Shown here piece by piece: positions 1-12,200 of a stretch of 64,000 bases of DNA. The notes below the pieces were generated by a model, which saw nothing but the letters and a program-made list of their open reading frames with translations, was not told the DNA's origin and ran no database searches. The translations under genes and the position numbers were made by a program. The number at the start of each line of letters is the position of its first letter. Position 1 is the stretch's first letter. Origin of the DNA: Marisa cornuarietis (lineage: Eukaryota; Mollusca; Gastropoda; Architaenioglossa; Ampullariidae); assembly GCA_004794655.1 (NCBI GenBank), contig SMMW01000013.1:2502001-2566000 (forward strand), written 5' to 3'.

Positions 1-330
1 CAGTGTGATGACAATATCTTAGAACTTAAGGTCAGTAAAGTCAAAGAGATTGTCTTTAATTTCTGTCGTAATTCTCCACCTAGTCCCATAACTGTCATCT
101 ATGACGAGAATGTTGACACTTTAAGTACCTGGGCACCATCTTCGACAGGAGAATTCGCTAGGATACCAACAGTCCAACACTTACTGCTATCATGAAGAAG
201 GCTCAAAACAGAGCCTCTTCCCTCTCCGGAAGCTGAAATCTTTCTGTCTTTCAGAGATTTTTTTTCAACTATTTTACAAATCTCATATATAGAGTGTGTG
301 CTGTCCTTCTCATTCATCTGTTATTACATT
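1..330 (+). mobile_element. LINE reverse-transcriptase fragment (degenerate, cut by window edge)
   Basis: Plus-strand translation from base 1 begins QCDDNILELKVSKVKEIVFN and continues through a Pro-rich segment (RNSPPSPI) to a Tyr-Leu-Gly-Thr segment near 128. This matches the part of non-LTR retrotransposon reverse transcriptases that usually reads W-C-D-D-N-x-L-x-L-N-x-x-K-T-K-E...P-P-P...Y-K-Y-L-G. The reading frame shifts near 120-130 and has stops at about 155 and 235, after which a Phe/Lys-rich stretch resembling the following 'LRKLKSF' region can still be read in another frame. It is therefore a dead copy whose 5' part lies outside the window. Clade not assigned. Confidence 0.65.
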
Positions 331-796
331 TTTTCCAGTGAAAGACAAGAACAGTTTAAATCATGTTGTATATACCTGTTTTGGGACATTTGGACACTGA
401 CCTTCACACTTTGTGTAACAGATATACATTTTCAAAATTGCCTGCAATTCTATATGATGATAGGCATCAATCATGTCCTATTGGAAGAGATCCGTTGGGT
501 CATTGATTTCTGTGCCTGCATGCAGGACTAGTACACTGAGGCTGTCCTTAGTTGCTTTGGCTGTGCGATTTCTTAATCCTACTGTGTGTGAATGAATTGT
601 GATCATATGCAAGTCTGAACTGTGATTGTATCAAATATACTAAATACATTGTACTTTGCATTTAGTATCTTTGATTGGATGGAGCTCTGTCTGGTGTAGC
701 AGGTAAGAATGAGTGATGGTATTGTTGATTGTTGTTGTGCTTTATGGTTCTAACATTAGCTTCCTTATAGAACGGCTATGAATTGCCTTCTGGAAT

Positions 797-900
797 AATA
801 ATAATAATAATAGTGAAGATTTTTATAGCGCATATTCACACTCATAGAGAGCATGCTCTTAGCGCTTGTATACAGTTGTATCTTATTTGTGTTTTCTTGT
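797..900 (-). repeat. 3' end of an (ATT)n-tailed SINE-like repeat
   Basis: Read on the minus strand, this piece has a GCGCTAAGAGCAT segment, then GAGTGTGAATATGCGCTAT, then an ATCTTCACTATTATTATT tail. The same series of words occurs on the plus strand at about 63735-63796, so both are copies of one dispersed element. Only the 3' end can be recognised here. Confidence 0.6.
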
Positions 901-1254
901 GTGCAATCAAGGTAAAATTAATCAGATACAGCCTCTCTCTTTCAATAAACAATGATCCATCTACTAAAATCAGCATTGACAAATCCTCATCTTAAAAAGA
1001 CCAAGGGGATGCTAACAACTGTAGTATCGATTTATGCTCAACATTCCAGTTTTCATCAGAATGTTGTTAGGAAGGAGGTGGCTGAAAAAATTTGCTTAGC
1101 AACAGCATTAAATGATTAAAGAAAGGAATTAAACAGTAAAAGTAATTATACGTCTTAACTATTCTGCTTTTACTTTTGAAGAAATTACTTCGAAAAAAGT
1201 CACCATACCCAAGATTCCCAAGCTGTAGTTTTTGAAGAGAAAGATTTCTCTTGT

Positions 1255-1420
1255 AGGGTATGGGAGGGAATTGGTGTTTTACCCTGCCCCAATACCTAAG
1301 GCTATATGACAGCAAAGCGACCAGCAATGGAAAAATATGCCACATGCAGCAGAACAGTGTGCCAGAGATGAGGTCTGAACCCAGGACATCCAATCCTCAC
1401 TATGCTGGTCCAGGGGTCAA
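1255..1420 (+). repeat. Dispersed repeat, 'GGTGTTTTAC / AAGGCTATA' family, copy 1
   Basis: Shares the ordered words ATTGGTGTTTTAC, then CTAAGGCTATA, then an acATGCAG...GAACAG segment with the copy at 1922-2045. Its right part (GAACCCAGGACA near 1377) also resembles the piece at 44912-45010. It has no coding potential. A tRNA-derived SINE is possible, because the GAACCCAGGAC word reads like the complement of a degenerate B box. Confidence 0.5.
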
Positions 1421-1921
1421 ATGTTCAATGGTGCTGAGTAGAAACTGTATGGTATGAAGAGGGGCTCATCACATTTTCTCCATTTTCTGACACTGACAAC
1501 GGGAAACATCATGTCACTGGTGTTATAGTTAACTATTTTTCATCTGTGACATTGTACTGTTTGCATGGCCCCACTTCATACCTTTGACCCCAAAAGTCAT
1601 TCACCTCTAGGTTTTCTTGTACAAACATGCCTACACAGCTTGCCTTCAACTTCTAAAAAAAAAAAAACGAGAGCACTCAATATAGCCAACGTCAGTGTAG
1701 TTCTTAAATGGCTATACAAATTACAATTTCAATAGACAACAAATTTGGTAAGATTTTCCTCATGCAAAACTGTACTTGCAACAATAATATATTTTAAAGT
1801 ATATATATATATAGAGGGAGAAACAAACAGAAAGAAAACAGACAAATATCAGACTAAAACATTTTCACTAGCATTTTCACTGATGACAAAAGGATGAATT
1901 ATAATAATACTTTCACAAAGT

Positions 1922-2045
1922 TTTGGAGTGGGGATTGGTGTTTTACTCCGAGCCAGCAACTAAGGCTATATCATGGCAAGGCAGTTAGCCCTGTAAACAC
2001 ATGCAGTGAAAGAACAGCATGCCCCAGACGAGAGGTGCGCAAGTC
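1922..2045 (+). repeat. Dispersed repeat, 'GGTGTTTTAC / AAGGCTATA' family, copy 2
   Basis: Second copy, starting GGAGTGGGGATTGGTGTTTT, with CTAAGGCTATATCATGGCAA and a GAACAGCATGCC segment in the same order and spacing as the copy at 1255. The two copies lie 500 bp apart in direct orientation and differ by many substitutions, so they look like separate old insertions and not a recent tandem duplication. Confidence 0.5.
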
Positions 2046-2507
2046 CATCCATATAATCACAGTAATAAGTGAAACTTTATAGTTCACTTCCCCACACAAA
2101 ATCTAAGTAAAATATAAATATAAACTCAAAAAAGAAGGCATGCTTAGACCAAAACATACTATCAAACAGACACAAAACAACAGCATAGCTTAAACATATA
2201 GGTGTGAGATCTCGCAGTCAAGGGGAGGTGGAGATAGGTTAGTTTGAGCATGGGACTGGAAATTGTTTTTTGGTTTAGTCTGCTTAAATTGTATGATCAA
2301 AAGAAAGTAAATTAAAACTGAATAACACTGTTTTTACTGTTCATTGTATCTTGCTAAGTTGAGTCCTCAAAGTTGTTTTATGAAAATATTGTCACTAGAA
2401 AATATTTTCTTCATCTAATTCTATTTCTAAAAAATAAAAAAAACAACTTAAAAGCTTATACAACTAAACTTTACACTCATCCTTGCCAATGATTACTGGA
2501 TATATGT

Positions 2508-5500
2508 CTATAAATCTGAGCCCAGCTCATGAGCAAGGATCTTAGCTCGAGCCACCATTTGTTCACATGCTGTACGCTGGCTGGACACAACCACCTGAAG
2601 GTTTGCTACCTCCTTTTGAATCTATTGGCAACAAGAAACATGCATTTATAGTAAAATGTATAAATTACACACTTCTATTCTACTACAAATAATATATTAA
2701 GTCATGTGAGTACAAAAGCAGCCAGCTGCTGCAAGACAAGACTTACAAAATAAGAATAAGAAAACATCAGAGCCGGGGAAAATCTCTAAAGAATCATGTC
2801 ACAAAGTATACTACAGTGGCCAGTGACATGCCAACTCAGTCTGATGTAAAACACTTCTTTTGTTTTTTGTTGTTTTTTTGTTAAAAGAAGTTCAACTCAC
2901 TGAGGCAAGTTCCATAAACACTTGTTTCCCATCAGCATCTGATGGATCCTTGCCATTCAGCCATGATGCTAAGTGTTTCTGATGACGCTCAAGCTGCCTG
3001 TAGTAGATGAACCATATAGAACACTTCTAGTCACAGTAGAAATGATAGAAAAATGAAGCTAGAAATTTACACATCAGTGAGGTCATTACATCCCCATTCA
3101 TCCGAAAGCCTTGGTCACAGGACCAGGATGACATTCTACTACTACTGGCTAAAAACTAAAAATCATCAAAGCTTAATTACGTTTAAAAATGAGTGTTGAA
3201 GTGGCATTAATAAAGTCTGCTAGATTCTTTTGACACACTGGCTAGATGTAATACTTTTATAAGTATTAATGTATTTTATAAGTATTTAAATACATGATAA
3301 TAGACAGGCTCATACAGCAGCCTTTCCCTTGGTTACTTATTTCCTGCACTCACCGAAGTTTCTTTTTCTGCTCTTTGAACTTTTGAAGGTGATCCCGTAT
3401 CTGACGAAGCTCACCAGTCATAAGTAAAGTGGAACTGGCAAAAGTGACAGTACTTTTTCCACTTGCTGTGTGTAGTGGAGAATCTTTTATGTCGCCATCC
3501 CTACTTTTGGCTGTTAAAATGCCTGGTAATTTTTGTGGTTCTTCCTCGGAAAGTGCGTTTACTTGAGCATCCTCAAGACAATTCCTGTTGTCCCAAGCCC
3601 TGTGCCCTGTACAGCTCGAAGAGCTAGATGAGGAAATTAGCGGTAAAGAAGAGTTGCTTGCAACCTGTTCTACTCCCTTTGTCACCTGATCACCTTCAGG
3701 TGTTTTTAGAAACTCCAAAGGAAAGGATGTTCCATCTTTCTTTTTTAAGAAATCTTCAGGTTTCATAAGGACCTCTCTGGCGAAACCTGCTGTGTCAGGT
3801 GATGTTAGGAATGAACTAGCATTAGCCTTGGCAGGAGAAGTGTCATCTGTTGTTCTGTGCGGAAGATTCCCACACAATATGTCTTCGTCTGAAGACATAC
3901 AAACAAAGTCTGTTCTGGCACTGATGCTGATGTCTTCAGCTAACTGACTGTTTGAATCCTCTGCATGCAAAAGGGACAACTGACTATGGCTATCTCTGCA
4001 TGGCTGTGACTGCGGAGCATTGGTGGAAATGGTATAATCTGGGTGCTGTGAAGCACTGTTGTCTGAACTGTTCTTGGGACGTTGATTTATCTTGTACTCC
4101 ATATCTTTGTCTGTGATGATGGTACAAGACTGGGGCTCATTATTGTCTAAACTTGTCCTTTAGGTGTTAAAAAAATACAACAACAAAGAAGCATATTAGA
4201 GAAATAACTTTTGACCAATGTTAAATATGAACAAATACAAAGAACACTTTTTTTATAAGTTGCCTAAGCCAATATTCAAAAAAGCTAAGGCATCATCTAA
4301 CTGTAGTGGTTTAATTGGACCAAGATATATGCAATATGAAAGAAATATGGCTAATAATGAATTATGTTAACTATTATTTATAGGCTTAACAAGATAAGCT
4401 CTGGGCTGGAACCCACAGGGGAGGCGCAGGGCTGGGAGACCCAGAGAGACGTGGAGGAGATCAGTCCACAGAGAGGCAGAGACAGCTGGCATGACATGGT
4501 CCCAACTAGAAAGGAGTGCCCAGAACCGGGTCCGTTGGCGGGGTGTGGTTGCGGCCCTATGCTCCACTGGGAGCGTACAGGAATAAGAAGAAGAAGAAGA
4601 AGAAGAATTATTTATAGGCTAAGAGATGCACCAAAAACTCTTCCATGGTGCCCTGCCATTATTTCATCATTGAAAATGAGTGTTGGACAGCAATCCAGGT
4701 AGCCAAACCTTTGGTCAAACACAACAAAATGAAAAACAAGCCCCTTTCTCCTGCCAGAAACTTACAGTTCCTTAATGCTGGTCAATAACCCTGCTTTCTT
4801 CAACGACTCCACAAGGAAAGTAGGCCGACGAGGTTTAGGCCTTACTCGCACTGGTATGGTTTCTGTCCTGTCACTAACATAAAAAAGCCTGCATGGTCAA
4901 ACTGGAAAGGTATTCCTTAAAACAACTGTAAGCTAGTGATAAATTTTTAGAATGTATTGGAACATCAGCAAACTAATCAAGCTTGAGACTCAGAATGAGT
5001 GCAGCATCTGCTGGCTGTTCACAGGAAATGGGAAGAACTGGCAGAATGCTCTTACTGTCTCATAAACATCTCTAACAAGTTTTCAGTGAATGCCACATAA
5101 GAAGTTACTACATTAGGTAAACAACAGCTGAAGGCAGCAATCTCCTGCATGTGTATGGCTTTGCAGACAGGAAGAGAACAGTCATAAAAACATTAAACTG
5201 CATAGGTACAAACTGATGTAAGATTGTAAACATATGATGCTGAATGCAACAATGAATTCATACATTTCTACAGATGCCTTGGTACAGAAAATTATTTTGC
5301 AAGCATTATCAGTCATCACCATCATCATGATGTAATATACTAACACTCCAACAACAGGTGCTGATATGTCACATGCAGTTCCTGGAACCTTTATCAGCTG
5401 ACTAGGTGATTTAGCCATTAATTTTGGATGTGGTAAATGTTGAAACAGGCTCCCATCTGCTGCAGTGGTGCGGTCCATTCTCAGCTTTGATGATTGATAG

Positions 5501-6177
5501 CTTACACGTGGTGGTGAAGCAGTGAAAACAGAAAGTGGAACAGCAGAGGAAAAATGAGCTTTTCTAGATTCATGTTTCTGCTGTAGCTGCCTACGCAGGG
5601 AGGCCTGCTTTGCTGCCCACAGCTTCCAGCGTATGGCAAAGTGATGCACTCTTTGGAAAAGATTGGATGCACTCTAGGTGTAAAGAAAAAAAACCCACAA
5701 ACAATGATATTTCATCTGGGAACACAGCAATATAATTCTAAAATCAGAATACAGATATATTATAGCTCACATTAAAAAAAAAAGTCAAAAATGATGGGAG
5801 AAAAAGCAAGACACTGAATACTAAGGAAAAGGTTTTTAGGAAAAAGATAAAGTCTTTTATGCATAATTATATCACTAATCACAGATGTAAATAAGCAGTT
5901 TTGCATATTTTAATCCTATACAAATATTACTTGGACTTGCTGCTGTGATGCAAAGCGAGCTCTCATATCAGCCATTGCTCCAGCAACTTTCAACCACTGA
6001 GATGCACCATTTTGTAACAAACGCAACCTCCGCTTTTCCATGGCCATTGTAAAACGCTGTTGCTTATGACAACGTTTCTCTTTGTAGTTGTTCCAGGCAA
6101 TCAGCACCTGCAGAATAAATAAACGTGCCACAAACATTTCCAGGGGGAGAGATGGGTCACACAAGGTAAACCAAAAA

Positions 6178-6212
<35 letters not shown>

Positions 6213-9200
6213 ATGGGGGCCAGGGAATAAATCAAAATAAAGATTTCAGTTTGCATGTTCTTGTAACTAGTGGGCATAGCAGCTAGAAAACTAGCTTGAA
6301 ATTAGGCTCACCTGACAGTTCATAAATCACTGAAAGCACTGAAACTGCATCAACATAAAAATCTAATTAAAGGAAACGATGTCAGAAAAGATCTACATGT
6401 CCAATTTGATCACACAAATTTAAATAAAATAGCCAACCTTTTTCTGCAAGACTAGACTCCAGTGCCACAGAGCCAGATTACTCTTATGTCGTTCTTTTTC
6501 TGCTGAGTTCAGTTGGCATTGCCACAGAAAAAAATACTTGGCTGTTATTCGAACGTAGAAAAATTTAATGCTTTGTTGACAAAGTAGCTGAAAACATAAA
6601 GATTATGATATGTAAACTGATATTTCAAATGGTGAACGATAAAATCTTAGCAGTATGATTATGGCTCCGCCTCTGTTGCCAACAAAATGCATTCTTAAAA
6701 CAACCATATATGGTGAATTCAATGCAGAAATTAAAACACAAATATACATTAATCCACCATCTCAGGATTATCTGTCAGGTTAGAGATAGCAAAAGGCACA
6801 TTTCATGATACCAAATAAAGGGTAGTTAAAGTGGAAAATGTGATTTAACCTAGTTGTATTATATGTCTGGAATAAACTCCTAGAAGGTTTTTACAGTGAA
6901 AGGCATTAAACAGAGAACCCGCTGTACTTACATGCTTTCTTATATTTTGAGAATGCCAGCTTTGCCACTGACAAAATGTTGCCAACATCAGTTTACGGTT
7001 GTAGTGTACTATGGCACGTTCTGTCTTAACACCTTCAGTTATGGCTCTGTCTCGTGCTTGCAGCCAACATTTTAGATAGATGCGTAAGGTGCCTGCAGTG
7101 GAACCGATGCAACAATAATTGTCACCTAGTGAAGTAATAACAACATCCTAACTTCTTCACAATCTTACAGGTTATATCACTATTTTCTCTGTTCCTATTA
7201 CTTGGTACCTTCTGACATAGTTTGTGAAAACTGCATTGTGCTCTAAAATACGATTACTATTAAGATGTGATGATCGGCATTGTATATACCCGGTACCAAA
7301 TTTATTCTGTGACTAGTGTATTATACAATTATATCATTATACAAATTCTCAGTCACAAGTTTATAATTTATTTTAAATCTGAATGCTATACACACTATTC
7401 TTACAAATTCTTAGGCTCTTCTTGGCTTCTGAAACCATCTCTAGGGTCTGTGACTTTTTGTAGGCATGTATAGCTGCATATCTGTGCCATGTCTGCATAA
7501 TCTGAAATGAATATTATTCATGCTGGTGGCCATGTCATTTCTTCCTAAATTATTTTCAAAGTAATTTACACATTGATTTTTACATACCTGCTTTCTATAC
7601 TATTACCATTTCTTGGAAAAACTTCCCTGGACATGTAGATTATAAGATTTACAATAAACCATATGTTTATGTATTAATACACTTCCAGACATTTAAAAAT
7701 CCTGCCCCTACCAAAGTGTAATTTTGTGAAAAAACAAACAGTTACAGCATCTTTGCCAGTTCTAGCTGAAAGCTGATTACAAAGGTTACTTCCTGCAGGC
7801 TTACTTTGGTAAGAAGCTGACGGTTGAAATAGACAACTGCTTCCTGTTTATGTTGTCTGTCGCTTGAAAGAGTTTTGCTGTTCTCATGCCAAATCAAAAA
7901 CCACCACCTAAAGTATACAAGGTTTGTGATGAAATATATGGGCACAAACGTGATGTGTGAAGGTGTATGCATGTTAAATTCATGCATTTTGGATGACGGC
8001 AAACTACTTTTCAGTGTTTAGAAACATTACTTTAGGTCCTCTTTATTTGTTCGTATTCTCTTTCTGTCAGCGTTTCTTCCTACAATGCAACCAGGTAATA
8101 TTCAGTTGCCCCAGCAGAGTCTTACAAATTTCAATGTGTATTTCAGTCAATTCTGCTCTTTTGCTTCTAAAATGCTGTCCTATATATCTTCACTTAAAAA
8201 AATGGTGCATATGTCTGAGTAGCTACCTAGTCATAAAACATTACACTTGTTTGTCAAACATTTGAATAGGAACATCCTGCCTTTTTTGTGTTTGTCACAG
8301 TCAACAGCTTTACTGCTTTTTTAAAACAAAACTTGATTGTTTTCCCCAAAATGTTAAATAAACATTAACTATTTAGTGTCAAAGAAATAAATCCAAAATT
8401 AGCATGCAAAACTACTTGACTAAAACTAAAACTTTAAATAAAAAAAAAAATCACTTAATAAAACCAAATTAGCACTGTACACTTCTTGACAAAAGTCACA
8501 TCTGACCTCAAAGTTTGAGCACATTTGGCTCTATACTTTGTTTCTGCAGAATTTTTTATCTTTTTAGCTTGTTCCATGTATTTTCTCCATCCTGTCCATG
8601 CCAGCTGGTAAAGCTTTTTATTGAAGTGTTTCTCTGCTCGAGTGTGTAGCACACGTTTTTCCTTTTGTAGTTTCACAAACTGGGTTGCAAATAATACCAA
8701 AAATATTTCCCTCATTTCCATAACATCAAAATAAAACAATGTTACAAATGCATATCATGAGAATCCATTTGAAACATCAAATTTTGTATACACAAAATTC
8801 ATAGTTTTTATCGCAATAAAAAAGTTATGAGAACAAGTCCATCTCCTTGTTACATTTTTTAGAAAATGTTAATAGGACAGTATAACACATGCATTCTGTC
8901 CCTCTCACTCACACGTGTACCTGCATATATGCACACACATATACATAAATAATAATAATAGGATTTATATTATGCATTTCCTCACACAGAGGTAAGCTTG
9001 ATGCACTTAATGAGACACAGGGCAGCAGGGAATGAGGATGGATGAAAGAGATGGACATCATAATCATGCAGGCAGAGCATACGTACACTCACATGCACAG
9101 TTAACAATACCAAGAACATGAAGGAACACAAAGATAAAGAGTATGGGGCGAAAAGACAGTACGGGTAGAACAATTATAGCAGACACTTCCGCAGAGAAGG

Positions 9201-12200
9201 TTTTAAGTCTAGACTGGAAAGTATGTAGCATCCCTGCTGTACAGAGATACGGGCCATTCCAAATGCTTGGGTAAGAGAAAAAGAATAGCAACAGCCAAAC
9301 TTCTCCAGCCATACAGAATGAGCTGACCTGCCAGGCTGGCAGAATGAAGTAAGCTCAGACAGACAGACAGACTGAGGCAAAGACATAAAGAACACGATCT
9401 CAAAGTATGGAACCTTGAATTTGATATGAGCACGAATTGCTAGCCAGTGCAAATCGCGAAAAATTGGTGGACCTTTTGCTTGCAGAATACAATGCAAGTA
9501 GCATTATTCTGAGCTCTCTGGAGCCAGGGACAGCCACAAAAGAAATTAACAATAATTGAACCTGGGCAATACAGATACTGATATAACCTGCTTGGTGGAA
9601 GCAACAGAGAGGGGATGCCTGATGCAGCTGATCCAGTGCAGTTCAACAAACAGATGTGCCGATTAACATGATTTTCAAAGGACAATGATGTGTCAAAAAA
9701 TTACTCAGAGATTCCTGACAAACTGGGAAAGAGTAATGGTAGATCCAGAACAAATGAGTGATGTGGACGGAGGTAGCTGTTTAAGTATATGTTCAGAGGC
9801 TATTGAGATGATTTCCGTTTTTTTCTTTGTTAAGCTTTAATCTATTTTTCAGCATCTTGTGTTTGACACAGTCATTTGTTTGTTGCATGCTGGTGAGCAG
9901 TCTGCGGAATCGGCAAACTGGACCAGATGTTGGGAGCTGAGTGTCTTCAGCATACATGTGGTACTGCAAGCCAAAATGGCAGATCACAGGACCAAGTGGC
10001 TGGACAGCAAACAGGAGAGGCACAAAGATTGAACTCTGGTGCAGTCTCTATTGCATAGCAGCAGGTTTCAATGTAAAGCCATGGATACTAACAGATTGGG
10101 TGCAAGCAAACAAATAGGAGTAGAACCAAGAACTGTGCCAGAGAGGCCAAAGGTTACACAAAGTTGCTGGAGGAGAATGTGACAATGTGTCAAAAGAAGC
10201 CGATACAGAGGAAAACTACAAGATCATTTAATACCTGCTTCAATGCAGCCATTCTCATCTTCAACACTTTCAAGTAATGATGTCTCACTGCCTTCATTTC
10301 GTCTTCTACCCTAATTAAACATTTTACCATCATCATTTGAAAAAAAAATTTTTTTTAAGACAAAACACTGCATGATTATGTTTATTACATGTATTCTACT
10401 TACCCTTTACCGAAATGGAAAATCATTTACACTTTTTAAAATACAAAAATATCTGCATTGGTTTTTGTTAACATGCACACCACAATGAGTTATTTCAATA
10501 AATTATAATTATCAGAGTTTTAATCAGATAATGTGGAAAGTCTTAATGAGATGGTGTAGCTATTTAATATTATGCAGACACTCAATGTCTTATAAGCATA
10601 AAACAGTACAAATGTGCCGTGTGTATATATATATATATATTCAAAAACATAAAACGCCCAAACTAGACTGAATGTGAATGTGCATAAGCATGTTTAGACA
10701 TTTGAATATATTTATGAATGCAGACTTAACAATAAAAACAATAAATGTGACTGACCCTTTCCTGATCTGTTGGACATAGTGATGCCAAGCAAGTAGATGG
10801 GAGAGACACAGGTTTCTTTTGTGGTACTCTTCTGCATAAGCCTGAAATATTATATGTTTAGTTATCGTGCACATGAACGCTGAAACGCTCTTCTTTTTAA
10901 ATTAGGTCACTTATGGTCCACTTAATTATACCCTTTTATAATTATCCCAGGTTGGGATACCGTAGTGTTGTTTTTTTTATATTGTTCTTGCCTAATTCTA
11001 TTTTATTTTTTTAATACTGTTATGATAAATGATACATTTACAGTAAATACAAATATTTACAATTAAGAGTGGTTTGATAGTCAGGGCTTCATACCTATAA
11101 CATTTCCTTTTGAAATGAGCGGATGACAATATAAACAACATATAACAACATCAGTATCCTTTCTGACATGCAAGCAGGACTTACCTCTTTGGTCTTTATT
11201 TGTGTGACAAAAGTGAAAGTTGTTTTCCACTGTTGAAAACATGAATGCACCAGAACTTCTTCTCGATGGAGAATGGCCTGTTCAAATCAAATGTTCAGAA
11301 AGATTACTAATGATCATCTGGCTCAAAATAATTAACAGCAAACAGAATTACAACTGGCATGCTGTCAAAACTAAAATTAAGGATTTAAGGAAAATTTAAA
11401 ATTTCACTAACCATGCGCTCGAGGAGTCGGAAATCCATGCTGTGGGAGTAGGCTTGTTTCCATGTGCTGAACATACTACGTAACAGACTCTCTCTGCACA
11501 CATGCGCACAATACATGGATCTACTTTTTATTTTGCAAAATCCTTTAATAAGATATTCATAAATCTATCTTTATCCCCTTTGGATACCCACAAAATCCCC
11601 AGCGATAAAAAGACCCTGTGATAGCTTACTTTTGGGTAAAGGTCTGTGACATTACTTCACAAAAAAGATACCTCACAGGATACCCAAGGCAATTATTATG
11701 TTACCTGCGAAATGCTTGCCATTCTTCTTTATTTTCATGTTGGTTCTTCATCATCTGTGCGAACACTCGCATACAGAAAAGGTAGTGAGGGGCAGTGCGA
11801 AGGTAGTAATATGTGTCAGCTCTAATGTACTGTGCCTGCAAACAAAACTTTTTGATGTCAGTTTTAAAAAAGTTATCAACTCTTCCACCAGAAACAATTG
11901 TTGTTAATAAAGAAAAAAGATGAAATAATGTCACGCAAGTCATAGACTTGACAAAAACTGTCAGCATTATAAGCAGATTGCTGAGAATGAATTGTTGCAA
12001 GAGTGCTTGCATAATGACTATCATGAACAATATACACCAATATCAGCTTTCTCCTTAAATACTTTTTTTAATTTACTTGAAACAATATTGGAAATGTTCA
12101 CAATTTTGTTACACTTACCTTTCGAAGCAGGCGCCATTTTTTGTACTTCAATAGTAGGTGAAACGATTTGCGAAGTAACAAAAGTCTGAAATTGTCAAGT

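Larger units (their letters stand above)
331..2507. other. Non-genic stretch downstream of SFI1 with short dispersed repeats
   Basis: No coding exon is supported here. SFI1 ends at 2508 on the minus strand, so the right-hand part should contain its 3' UTR. The rest holds the repeat pieces listed separately (797-900, 1255-1420, 1922-2045), a run of A near 1656-1668 and a short (TA)n near 1800. The longest open frames here (62-108 codons) show no recognisable domain and overlap these repeats. Confidence 0.6.

Noticed and set aside
9064..9685. Stacked minus-strand open frames of 60-107 codons, possible small genes.
   Set aside because: They fall inside the LINE relic, and one contains its [13 protein letters not shown] segment.
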